Source of the DNA: Devosia oryziradicis
GTDB taxonomy: Bacteria; Pseudomonadota; Alphaproteobacteria; Rhizobiales; Devosiaceae
Length of the DNA stretch: 64,000 nt
Direction: 5' to 3'
Assembly: GCF_016698645.1 (NCBI RefSeq)
Contig: NZ_CP068047.1
Location: 1,089,001 to 1,153,000 of the forward strand
Shown here piece by piece: positions 56,611-64,000 of this stretch. Every line of letters starts with the position of its first letter. The stretch's first letter is position 1. The translations under genes and the position numbers were made by a program. The notes under the pieces were generated by a model. It was not told the origin of the DNA and searched no databases. It saw only the letters and a program-made list of their open reading frames with translations.

Positions 56611-57396
56611 TTAGTGTGACGTGCCGCGGCTGCGGTAGGCCTGCCAGAGCAGGGCCGCATAGGCGGTGTTGGTGTCGTAGTAGCGACGCCACAGGCGGCG
56701 TGGTTCCTGTGCCACGCGGAACAGCCATTCAAGGCCAAGCCGCTGCACCAGAGCAGGGGCCCGGGCCACCTTGCCGGCAAAGACGTCGAAGCTGCCGCCG
56801 ACGCCCATCACGAAGCTGGGCTGGAGCTCGTTGCGATAGCGCTTGAGGAAACGCTCCTTGCGGGGAGTGGGCAAAGCCACGAACAGGCAATCGGCGCCCG
56901 AGGCATTGATTGCAGCGATGACATCGCCTTCCTGCTCGGGAGCAAAATAGCCGTGCTGCGTACCGGCGACGACCAGGCGCGGATAGCGCCGGGCCAGTTC
57001 GACCACCATGGCATCGAGGACATGCTGCTCGGCGCCCAGCAGGAAGGGGCGATAGCCCTTGTCGGCGCAGAGCGCAAAGATTTCGGTCATCACGTCGACG
57101 CCCGCCACGCGTTCGTCGATATCGACGCCGAGCAGGCGGGCGCCCCAGAGCACTCCAATGCCATCGACATTGATGACATCGGCGGTGGCGACGTCCTCGC
57201 GCAACTCGGCGTTGTTGCGCATCGTCACAAGCTTGGCGACGTTGACGACCGTGTGGAGCAGGGGCTGGCGGGTCCGCATGGACTCATCCGCCAGTCCGAT
57301 GGTTTCGGCCATGCTGAGTGCGTGCATGGGGGCGCCGAGGAATTCCCGGCGGCGCTGCACCAACAAGGCGTGTTCAGCCCAAGCGGTGCTGGCCAT
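56611..57396 (-). CDS. WecG/TagA/CpsF family glycosyltransferase
   Basis: A 261-residue GT26-family enzyme. Family motifs are NADVINVDGIGVLWGARLLG-like (here TADVINVDGIGVLWGARLLG), PFLLGAEQHVLDAMV, ADCLFVALPTPRKERFL and FVMGVGGSFDVFAGKVARAP. These transfer N-acetylmannosaminuronic acid or N-acetylmannosamine to the lipid-linked acceptor. The adjacent wecC and wecB would make the UDP-ManNAcA donor. The three are packed head to tail, two bases apart from wecC. Confidence 0.92.
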   Translation of the reverse strand: MASTAWAEHALLVQRRREFLGAPMHALSMAETIGLADESMRTRQPLLHTVVNVAKLVTMRNNAELREDVATADVINVDGIGVLWGARLLGVDIDERVAGVDVMTEIFALCADKGYRPFLLGAEQHVLDAMVVELARRYPRLVVAGTQHGYFAPEQEGDVIAAINASGADCLFVALPTPRKERFLKRYRNELQPSFVMGVGGSFDVFAGKVARAPALVQRLGLEWLFRVAQEPRRLWRRYYDTNTAYAALLWQAYRSRGTSH

Positions 57397-57398
57397 GA

Positions 57399-58736
57399 TC
57401 AGGCCGCCCGGTCGGTGCTGCGCCGGCGGGGACGCGTCAGGCTGTTGCGGCCCTCAATGCGCGCATCGGTGCGACGCGCCTTGCGCCAGGTCCAAAGGCC
57501 ACGCGTATCGACCAGTTTCTTGTCCTTGAGCGCGTCGGGGTCGATCAGGTTGAAGTGGCGGTGATCCACCAGCAGCACGACGATATCGGCCTTGTCGATG
57601 GCGGTCAGCGGGTCGGTGAATTCCACGCCGAGACCCTGCAGTGACTTGGGTAGGCCCTTGGCATGCGGCTCGGCCGCAAGAATGCGGACATCGCGCAATT
57701 CGGACAGCAGGCGCACCACGTCGACGGCCGGGCTCTCGCGCATGTCGTCGATGTTGGCCTTGAAGCTTAGGCCCAGGCAGGCAATGGTCTGGTGCTTGTT
57801 CGGATCGAGCAGCATTTCGACATCGCGGACAACGCTATAGGGGCGGTCCGAGTTGATCTGGCGAGCCGCCTTCATGATGTGCGTGCTGTCGGGCGCCGCT
57901 TCGATGATGAAATAGGGGTCGACGGCAATGCAATGCCCGCCCACGCCTGGTCCGGGGCTCAAGATGTTGACGCGCGGGTGCTTGTTGGCAAGCTCGATCA
58001 CTTCCCAGGCATTGAGGCCCAACTGCTGGCACACGGCCGCCAGCTCGTTGGCAAAACCGATATTGACGTCGCGAAAGGCGTTTTCGGTCAACTTGACCAG
58101 TTCGGCGCTTTCGGCGCTGGTGATGTAAAGATCGCCCGCCACAAAGGTGGTGTAGAGGGCAACGGCGCGCTGGGCCGAAGCCTTGGACAGACCACCGATG
58201 GAGCGATCGTTGTCGACCAGTTCGGTCAGAACCTTGCCCGGCAGCACGCGCTCTGGCGAATAGGCGACCAGCACGTCGGCGTCTTCACCATGCAGATGCG
58301 GGAAGCGCAGATCGGGGCGCAATTCGGCCAGCAGCATCGTCATGTTGCGGGTCGTGCCGACCGGGGAGGTGGATTCGAGCACCACCAGGTCGCCGCGCTT
58401 GAGCACGGGAGCCAAGCTGCGTGCGGCGGCCATGACGTAGCTGAGGTCCGGCGTGTGGTCGTGCTCGCTCATGAACGGCGTCGGCACGGCGATGATATGG
58501 GCATCGGCGGGCTGCGGGGTCGTATAGGCGGTGAGCTTGCCGGTCTCGACCATCTTCTGGATGAGGCCGTCGAGCTCGGGCTCCACGATATGAATCTCGC
58601 CACGATTGACCTTGGCGACGACGTCTTCATTGACGTCGACGCCCAGGACGTCGATGCCGCTCTTGGCAAAGATGGCGCAGGTGGGCAGGCCGATATAGCC
58701 CATGCCGATCACGGAAACGGTACGAATCTCAGACAT
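57399..58736 (-). CDS. wecC: UDP-N-acetyl-D-mannosamine dehydrogenase
   Basis: A 445-residue nucleotide-sugar dehydrogenase oxidising UDP-ManNAc to UDP-ManNAcA with NAD. The Rossmann motif is VIGMGYIGLPTCAIFA; the catalytic Cys269 lies in PGPGVGGHCIAVDPYFI; ESTSPVGTTRNM and VDTRGLW are typical of WecC as opposed to UDP-glucose dehydrogenase. The last ~25 residues are Arg-rich and extend beyond the usual end. It overlaps wecB by eight bases. Confidence 0.93.
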   Translation of the reverse strand: MSEIRTVSVIGMGYIGLPTCAIFAKSGIDVLGVDVNEDVVAKVNRGEIHIVEPELDGLIQKMVETGKLTAYTTPQPADAHIIAVPTPFMSEHDHTPDLSYVMAAARSLAPVLKRGDLVVLESTSPVGTTRNMTMLLAELRPDLRFPHLHGEDADVLVAYSPERVLPGKVLTELVDNDRSIGGLSKASAQRAVALYTTFVAGDLYITSAESAELVKLTENAFRDVNIGFANELAAVCQQLGLNAWEVIELANKHPRVNILSPGPGVGGHCIAVDPYFIIEAAPDSTHIMKAARQINSDRPYSVVRDVEMLLDPNKHQTIACLGLSFKANIDDMRESPAVDVVRLLSELRDVRILAAEPHAKGLPKSLQGLGVEFTDPLTAIDKADIVVLLVDHRHFNLIDPDALKDKKLVDTRGLWTWRKARRTDARIEGRNSLTRPRRRSTDRAA

Positions 58737-59880
58737 CGCGCAGCAGCTCCTTCAGAATACGGGCACTGGCCCGGCCGTCGCCATATGGGTTGTGCCGCTC
58801 GGCCATGCCGCGATAGGCGGTGGGATCGTCGAGCAGTCGGGTTGCGTTCGAAACAATCAGGTCGATATCGGTGCCGACCAGGCGCGCAGTGCCGCCGGCC
58901 ACGCCCTCGGGGCGCTCGGTATTCTCGCGCAGCACCAGCACGGGCTTGCCCAGGGAAGGCGCTTCCTCCTGCACACCGCCACTATCGGTCAACACCAGGT
59001 AGCTGTGCTTTTGCAGATAGAGGAAGGGCAGGTAGTCCTGGGGATCGATCAGGAAGATGTTGGGAACATCGGCCAGCTGTGCCTCGACGACGCTGCGCAC
59101 CTGCGGATTGGGATGAACCGGATAGACGATCTGCACATCGCCGCGGGTGGCAAGTACCTTGAGCGCGGTGCAGATGCGTTCGATGCCGTCGCCATGGTTC
59201 TCGCGGCGATGGCCGGTCACCAGCAGCAGCTTCTTGCCTTCGTCGAGGAAGGGGAAGCGTGAGGCCAGTGTGGCGTTGAGCGACAGGTCGGTATCCACGC
59301 GATCCGAGAAGTAGAGCAGGGTATCGATCACCGTATTGCCGGTGACGAAGATGCGGCTCGGATCCTTGCCTTCGGCGAGCAGGTTATCGCGGGCCTCGGC
59401 GGTCGGCGCGAAGTGCCAGGTGGCGATGTCGCCGGCGATGCGGCGATTGAGTTCCTCGGGGAAAGGGGAGTCGATGTTGTGACTGCGCAGGCCGGCTTCG
59501 ACATGGGCGACCGGGATGCGCTTGTAGAAGGCGGCCAGGGCGGCGGTCATGGCCGTGGTCGTGTCGCCCTGTACCATGACGATATCGGGCTTTGACTGTT
59601 CGAGCACCTTTTCCATCCCCGTGAGGACCTTGGAGGTCACGTCGAACAGGGTCTGGCCGGGCTGCATGGCGTTGAGATCGTAGTCCACCGGCATCCCGGT
59701 CAAGCTGATGACGGAGTCGACCATTTCCCGGTGCTGCGCCGTGACGCAGATTTCCGTGACCAGATGGGGGTTCTCGAGAGCGGCACGCGCAATCGGGAAG
59801 CACTTGAGAGCCTCCGGACGCGTACCGAACACGATCAGGAGCTTCTTCTTGTTCCGATAGGGTTGCGAAATGAAGTTCAT
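58729..59880 (-). CDS. wecB: UDP-N-acetylglucosamine 2-epimerase (non-hydrolysing)
   Basis: A 383-residue enzyme converting UDP-GlcNAc to UDP-ManNAc. Motifs: VFGTRPEALKCFPIARAALE, VQGDTTTAMTAALAAFYKRI, HVEAGLRSHNIDSPFPEELN, TGHRRENHGDGIERIC and LTDSGGVQEEAPSLGKPVLV. Full length and catalytically complete. First gene of the wecB-wecC-wecG-like operon; the upstream region holds a CtrA-type box. Confidence 0.95.
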   Translation of the reverse strand: MNFISQPYRNKKKLLIVFGTRPEALKCFPIARAALENPHLVTEICVTAQHREMVDSVISLTGMPVDYDLNAMQPGQTLFDVTSKVLTGMEKVLEQSKPDIVMVQGDTTTAMTAALAAFYKRIPVAHVEAGLRSHNIDSPFPEELNRRIAGDIATWHFAPTAEARDNLLAEGKDPSRIFVTGNTVIDTLLYFSDRVDTDLSLNATLASRFPFLDEGKKLLLVTGHRRENHGDGIERICTALKVLATRGDVQIVYPVHPNPQVRSVVEAQLADVPNIFLIDPQDYLPFLYLQKHSYLVLTDSGGVQEEAPSLGKPVLVLRENTERPEGVAGGTARLVGTDIDLIVSNATRLLDDPTAYRGMAERHNPYGDGRASARILKELLRDV

Positions 59881-59969
59881 GGGGTAGTCCTTGCCGCAAA
59901 GCTACGGCGACCGACGCAATCACCGTGCTCCTTCTATAACGCCGCCGAGGCCCAGTTGTGTGTGAACTA

Positions 59970-59984
59970 TTAACACATAGTTAA
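59970..59984. promoter_or_regulatory. CtrA-type box (TTAA-N7-TTAA)
   Basis: TTAA (59970-59973), seven bases, TTAA (59981-59984), followed by C: a perfect match to the CtrA consensus of Alphaproteobacteria. It also falls within an imperfect palindrome (GTGAACTA 59962-59969, TAGTTAAC 59978-59985). It stands 90 bases from the wecB start and 70 bases from the GINT1-like start, so it could serve either divergent operon. Confidence 0.55.
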
Positions 59985-60054
59985 CTTTTGCGGCGTTCAC
60001 CCTGTTGGCGGTCTTCCCCTTGATAACCGTCCAAATACTCTGCATCTGACGGGC

Positions 60055-61515
60055 ATGGCCGCGATTACTTCGAACAATTTGAATAAAATTGTAATCATTT
60101 TCGACCCGCTCGCGGTTCGGATGTGGCAGGTCGAGCTGTTGCAGCGTCTACGGGCGGCAGGCTATCGCGTCGGAGTACAACACCGCGCAACCTCTGCTCG
60201 CCCCCTGCATCGGCCTGACTGGATGTTGGCAATCGAGGCCAGGCGCTTTGGCAAAGGTCTCGCCCATCTGGTCGATGCACCGCCGGCGGAGCCCTTGGAC
60301 AAGCCGCACCTGCTGATCGACCTGTCGGGCCAACCCGAAGAGGGGGACATCCCGACGCTCGCGCTGCGCTTTGATGGCCATCGCCAGTTTATCAATGGCC
60401 TAAGGCATATGCTGGCGACGGGTTCGCTGCCGGTCATCACAACTGTTGTGGGCCACGACACCGTGGGCATCGCGCGGCCAATGATCTCGGACAGGCTGTG
60501 GCTGACGCGAATTGGCAACGATGTCCTGGCCGGTGCGATTTCACTGGTCGAGCACAGCGTCGCCCGCTTCTTTGCGGGCGCGCTGACGCCTATCGATACG
60601 CCGGTGGCGGAGCCGGCCACGGCAGGGTTTCTGCGTCACTACTTCCCGCAACTGGCCACGGGCCTGCTGGATCGGCTTCGGCACAAGTTGAGCAGGGGGC
60701 GGCCGTTCTACTGGCAGACGGCGTACCGCATCGGCGAAGACGCGGGTGTCGCCGAACGCGCCGCGCTGGACGGCGCGCCGTTCGCAGTGCTGGAGGATGA
60801 CGGCGCGCGCTTTTACGCAGACCCGTTCGTAGTCGAGCGCGACGGGGAGTGCTTTCTCTTCGTCGAGGAATATCCCTATGCCACCGCCAAGGGGGTGATT
60901 TCGGTCGCCAGGCTCGGGCCCGATGGCCGCTTCGGCGTGCCAAAGGTGGTGCTGGAAGAGCCCTACCATCTCTCCTATCCGCAGGTGTTCAGTCACGACG
61001 GGACCATGTTCATGCTCCCCGAAAGCGGTGGGGCGCGGCGGCTGGTGCTCTATCGCGCCGCCGCATTTCCCGACCGGTGGGAAGTCCACACCGTGCTGCT
61101 CGATGATATCGACATCAATGACGCCACCCTGCTGCAGCGGGACGGGCGGTTCTGGCTGTTCGGCACCGAGCGGCGCGGATCGGGCAGCGCGTCCGATACC
61201 CTGGTGGTGTTCTCGGCGCCGGACCTGCGCGGTCCCTGGTCGCCGCACAGGCTCAACCCCATCGCCATCGATCGCTTCGGCACCCGGCCTGGCGGCGCCT
61301 TCATCGAGCGGGATGGGCGAACCTTCCTGCCGGTGCAGGATGGTTCGCGGAGCTACGGCGGTGGGCTGGGGCTGGCCGAGTTGCTGCGCGTCGACGATGA
61401 GGCGGTGATGCTTTCCGCGCCAGCGCCGATCCGCGCCGGCTCGGCATGGAAGCGCAAGGGCATCCACACGCTTAACCGGGCCGGTGGAGTCGAGGTGGTG
61501 GACAGCGCCGGCTAA
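60055..61515 (+). CDS. GINT1-like (glucosamine inositolphosphorylceramide transferase family) protein
   Basis: A 486-residue protein. The N-terminal ~200 residues are a variable domain starting with a beta strand (NKIVIIFDPLAVRMWQVELL). The C-terminal ~270 residues look like the beta-propeller domain annotated as GINT1-N-like in bacterial polysaccharide clusters: FYADPFVVERDGECFLFVEE, HLSYPQVFSHDGTMFMLPES, and FGTRPGGAFIERDGRTFLPV. Function in bacteria is not established; context suggests a glycosyl or acyl transfer to the polysaccharide. Start ATG 60055 has a weak ribosome site. It overlaps the convergent polymerase gene by four bases. Confidence 0.75.
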   Translation: MAAITSNNLNKIVIIFDPLAVRMWQVELLQRLRAAGYRVGVQHRATSARPLHRPDWMLAIEARRFGKGLAHLVDAPPAEPLDKPHLLIDLSGQPEEGDIPTLALRFDGHRQFINGLRHMLATGSLPVITTVVGHDTVGIARPMISDRLWLTRIGNDVLAGAISLVEHSVARFFAGALTPIDTPVAEPATAGFLRHYFPQLATGLLDRLRHKLSRGRPFYWQTAYRIGEDAGVAERAALDGAPFAVLEDDGARFYADPFVVERDGECFLFVEEYPYATAKGVISVARLGPDGRFGVPKVVLEEPYHLSYPQVFSHDGTMFMLPESGGARRLVLYRAAAFPDRWEVHTVLLDDIDINDATLLQRDGRFWLFGTERRGSGSASDTLVVFSAPDLRGPWSPHRLNPIAIDRFGTRPGGAFIERDGRTFLPVQDGSRSYGGGLGLAELLRVDDEAVMLSAPAPIRAGSAWKRKGIHTLNRAGGVEVVDSAG

Positions 61516-62795
61516 TCAGCCTGGCGGTTCTGTCGCGGCATGCCGAAGGCCTGCCGGGGCGTACCGAAAGCCAGCAGCAGCACGAAGACGATCGTCATGA
61601 TCGGCTGCTTGCCCGACAGCGTATTGTTGGACAAGGCGGCGAGCAGGAAGGTCGCCGTGCCGATCCAGGCCGCGAGCGGCGCGCCGCGCAGCAGCCGCAG
61701 CATGATCCAGCCGAAGACCCAGGTGAAAACCAGCGCCAGCGGGATGCCGAAGGTCAGCCCGATCACCACCTGGGCGCTTTCGATGAAGGGCAGGCCCAGT
61801 TCCTTGTTGACCATGGCGAGCAGGTCGGCGGGGGGCATGCCCAACAGCAGTTCCTTCCAGCCCACCATGGAAAAGACCTGGTAGACGGTGAGCCGGGCGT
61901 AGAAGTTCTCGTCGAACAGCGTCTCGCTGAAGCGGCTCAACAGGCCGCCGCCAGCCAGCAGGGCGACCATGATCGTGCCGCCGACCAGCGTCAGCAGCAG
62001 CACCACGGCCTTGGCCCGCCGCGCGTGGCGCCGCGACAGCCGGGGCCAGGGAAGAAACAGCAACAGCACCAGGATTTCGGCGACCGACAAAAGCAGGGCA
62101 AAGCGAGCGCCGGAGGCAGCACAGCCGATAAAAAGGACGAAGATGGCCAGCAGGCGCACCCAGATGCGCCAGCGCGTCAGCGCGACAAAGCCGATGGCGG
62201 TGGCACAGAGCGCGCCCAGGGCGAGCGGGTGTTCGGAAAGCCCGAGGGGTCGGAATGTCAGTTCGACCAGGTCATAGGGCAGCAGGCGCGTCTCGGTCAG
62301 CGCCTCACCGATGCCGATCACGGCGCTCAGGATCAGGATGGCCAGCACGAATTCGGCGAGGACGCGCCGCGCGTCGGGGCCTAGTGCCAGGACACTCAGG
62401 CCCGCGGCGCCGGCACAGAGATAGGTGTCGATGAGGAACACCGACGCACCGGGGCGGCCCAGGGCGAACAAGACCGCCACCAAGGCGATCATGGCCAGGC
62501 AAAACCAAAGCAAAGCCTTGAAGCGGTCGATCTCTTCACCCTGCAACCGGAACGGCCTGCTGAAGAGGGTGAGGGCCAGCATCGCGAACATGAGATAGGT
62601 GCCGAAATGCAGCTTCTCGTAGAAGGCGCCGCCTTCGGCGGAATAAGCCACTACGCGTTCCATCATCATGGGCGAGATGATGATACGCAGGGCCAGGGCC
62701 ACAGCCATGCCGAGCACGAGCAGCAGCGTCAGCGCGTTCCGCCGGCGGCCTGCGGCAGGCTCGGAGGGGTCGGGGCCCACGGCCGAATAGCTCAC
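61512..62795 (-). CDS. Polysaccharide polymerase-like membrane protein (Wzy/VpsF-like)
   Basis: About 427 residues with 11-12 predicted helices and a large periplasmic loop before the last helices (FDENFYARLTVYQVFSMVGW), ending in FLLAALSNNTLSGKQPIMTI. This is the layout of O-antigen ligase/polymerase-type proteins and recalls VpsF. It would polymerise repeat units in the periplasm. GTG 62795 follows AGGTGG closely and is preferred; a TTG at 62837 is the outermost start. It is divergent from the Wzc-like gene. Confidence 0.78.
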   Translation of the reverse strand: MSYSAVGPDPSEPAAGRRRNALTLLLVLGMAVALALRIIISPMMMERVVAYSAEGGAFYEKLHFGTYLMFAMLALTLFSRPFRLQGEEIDRFKALLWFCLAMIALVAVLFALGRPGASVFLIDTYLCAGAAGLSVLALGPDARRVLAEFVLAILILSAVIGIGEALTETRLLPYDLVELTFRPLGLSEHPLALGALCATAIGFVALTRWRIWVRLLAIFVLFIGCAASGARFALLLSVAEILVLLLFLPWPRLSRRHARRAKAVVLLLTLVGGTIMVALLAGGGLLSRFSETLFDENFYARLTVYQVFSMVGWKELLLGMPPADLLAMVNKELGLPFIESAQVVIGLTFGIPLALVFTWVFGWIMLRLLRGAPLAAWIGTATFLLAALSNNTLSGKQPIMTIVFVLLLAFGTPRQAFGMPRQNRQAD

Positions 62796-62910
62796 GTTTC
62801 CACCTGAAATCCGGGTGCCGGCGGGCAGTTTAACCAAGAAAGGTCATTCCGGAAGCGACCCGGCAGGCATGCTGTATAAGGTCTTAACACTAGGCCACTT
62901 TGGAAAATGA

Positions 62911-62922
62911 GGCGTTAACGCC
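62911..62922. promoter_or_regulatory. Perfect 12-base palindrome abutting the Wzc-like start codon
   Basis: GGCGTTAACGCC is perfectly self-complementary and ends on the base before the start codon at 62923. It could be a protein-binding site or a small hairpin affecting initiation; it also separates the only GAGG from the ATG by 10 bases. Confidence 0.35.
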
Positions 62923-64000
62923 ATGGTTGACATCGCTTCTCCGAACCCACACCGCTCCGGATCCCGCGCCTATGCGCGGCTCGGGAGCGAGCCGGCATGG
63001 ACCCCATCGGCGCCGGCCAACAGCGGCCAGGCGGCCGCCGGTCCCACAACCGTCACGCTCGACAAGATCGGCGATTTCCTGGAGCTCGATTTCGGGCGCC
63101 TGTTCGTCTGGCTGCGCAATGGCCTGCTGCTCTCCACCGTGCTGGCGGGCACGGGCGCGGTAGCTGGCGGCGCCTATGCCGTGCTCAGCAAGCCGCGCTA
63201 CACCGTCACCACCGACATCATGATCGATCCGTCCAACCTGCAGGTGGTCGAGGGTGACCTGTTTTCCCAGCCGGGGCAGGTGGACAGCCAGTTGTTGATC
63301 GCCGGCAGCAAGCTGCGGGTCCTGACGTCGCGCAACGTGCTGGCCCGCGTGGTCCAGGATCTCAACCTTGTCGACGATCCCGAATTCGTCGACCGCTCGG
63401 CGCCGCTCTTCGCCCTGCCCTTCGGCGGGGCGGCGAGCGAAAGCGAGGATGACCCTGAGGTGACGGCCCTGCGTGCGCTCAGCGAGCGGGTCTCCACCAA
63501 GGCTGACGAAAAGTCCTTCGTCGCGAGCCTTCAGGTTTCGGCGGAAGATACCGGCAAGGCCATCGCCATCTCCGACGGCATCGTCGAGGCGTTCCGCGGC
63601 GAATTGGCGGAGGCGGAAGCCGATGGCGCGTCGCGCGCTGCCGCCTCGCTCGACAGCCGGCTCGATGAACTCAAGGCCGATGTCCAGGCTGCCGAGGAGC
63701 GCGTGGAGCAATTCCGCCGCGAGAACAACCTGGCGGCATCGAGCGATGGCCAGCTGGTCAGCACGCAGACCATGAGCGCGCTCAACACGCAGGTGGTCGA
63801 CGCCCAGGCCAAGTTGATCGCCGCGCAAACCAACTACGATTCACTGGTTGCGGCTGGAAGCGACGCCAATCCGTCGGTCGGCAACACGACGAGCCTACAG
63901 GCCCTGCGCGACCGCGCCGGTGCGCTGCAGCAGCAGCTGCTGGCGCAGTCGATGACCCTTGGCCCGCGCCACCCGACCATTGTCGGCCTCAACGCCGAAC
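62923..64000 (+). CDS. Exopolysaccharide chain-length/export protein, Wzc/ExoP/GumC type (partial)
   Basis: The frame is open from ATG 62923 to the right edge (359 codons), so the C-terminus is missing. After a Pro/Ala-rich cytoplasmic lead (1-60) there is a first membrane segment (about 66-88), then a Wzz domain (PRYTVTTDIMIDPSNLQVVE, QLLIAGSKLRVLTSRNVLAR) and a long periplasmic coiled coil (about 225-330). The final visible stretch, LGPRHPTIVGLNAE, is the conserved segment before the second half of these proteins. Whether a tyrosine-kinase domain follows cannot be seen. It would set chain length and link export to Wza. Confidence 0.88.
   Translation, partial: MVDIASPNPHRSGSRAYARLGSEPAWTPSAPANSGQAAAGPTTVTLDKIGDFLELDFGRLFVWLRNGLLLSTVLAGTGAVAGGAYAVLSKPRYTVTTDIMIDPSNLQVVEGDLFSQPGQVDSQLLIAGSKLRVLTSRNVLARVVQDLNLVDDPEFVDRSAPLFALPFGGAASESEDDPEVTALRALSERVSTKADEKSFVASLQVSAEDTGKAIAISDGIVEAFRGELAEAEADGASRAAASLDSRLDELKADVQAAEERVEQFRRENNLAASSDGQLVSTQTMSALNTQVVDAQAKLIAAQTNYDSLVAAGSDANPSVGNTTSLQALRDRAGALQQQLLAQSMTLGPRHPTIVGLNAE

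Noticed and set aside
55167..56780. A 537-codon minus-strand frame opposite the flippase
   Set aside because: Extreme Arg, Gln and His content and no membrane or domain pattern; the plus-strand frame is a textbook flippase.

Overview
The window is GC-rich, densely coded chromosomal DNA of an alphaproteobacterium, most likely a Hyphomicrobiales member near Devosia. This is inferred from gene content: oligopeptide-type ABC sugar importers, a DUF882 protein next to a YcbB-like L,D-transpeptidase, RirA-like and CtrA-like boxes, and a HisKA_2 sensor kinase. I see no rRNA, tRNA, CRISPR array, insertion sequence or phage gene, so it reads as ordinary chromosome with several catabolic and surface-polysaccharide modules.

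Layout. (1) 1-6.4 kb: an isochorismatase-fold hydrolase cut by the left edge, divergent from a GlxA/AraC regulator; a miniature flagellar-rod-like protein; an Asp/Glu racemase divergent from an Lrp-type regulator; an orphan sensor histidine kinase; and dxs. (2) 6.5-10.1 kb: two envelope proteins, a DUF882 (M15-like) protein and an L,D-transpeptidase. (3) 10.3-12.5 kb: an AraC regulator and an MFS exporter. (4) 12.7-28.3 kb: a glycan-utilisation locus with a GH38 alpha-mannosidase, a PHP-type metallohydrolase, LacI and ROK regulators, a five-gene Dpp/Opp-type ABC importer and an unrecognised 819-residue protein. (5) 28.3-34.0 kb: a siderophore ABC importer with two tandem paralogous binding proteins and a sucrase/ferredoxin-like [2Fe-2S] protein on one strand, and two FecCD permeases plus an ATPase on the other. 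(6) 34.1-45.9 kb: a hydroxycinnamate-to-protocatechuate module with feruloyl-CoA synthase-like ligase, thiolase, HSD10-like dehydrogenase, 4HBT thioesterase, crotonase, MarR repressor, TRAP importer, and vanillate demethylase (VanA, GntR, VanB). (7) 45.9-64.0 kb: a Wzx/Wzy exopolysaccharide region with acyl/aminoacyltransferase-like proteins, sterol-desaturase-like hydroxylase, heparinase II/III-like lyase, GH5 hydrolase, CapK-like ligase, GT4, flippase, WecG/WecC/WecB, a GINT1-like transferase, a polymerase, and a Wzc/ExoP-like protein cut by the right edge.

How the genes work together. Module 6 holds every step of a thiolytic beta-oxidative route: ferulate to feruloyl-CoA, hydration, oxidation, thiolysis to vanilloyl-CoA, hydrolysis to vanillate, O-demethylation to protocatechuate. 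No vanillin dehydrogenase is present. A near-identical palindrome (TAGTTATAC-N3-ATAAC) lies in front of both the ligase operon and the MarR/TRAP intergenic region, which suggests one MarR regulon for uptake and catabolism. The 371-base MarR/TRAP gap also holds two interlocking inverted repeats and a 26-codon leader ORF whose stop overlaps the dctQ start. In module 7, WecB and WecC would supply UDP-ManNAcA, WecG-like and GT4 proteins would assemble the repeat, Wzx would flip it, and the Wzy-like and Wzc-like proteins would polymerise and export it. A perfect TTAA-N7-TTAA CtrA-type box lies between wecB and the GINT1-like gene.
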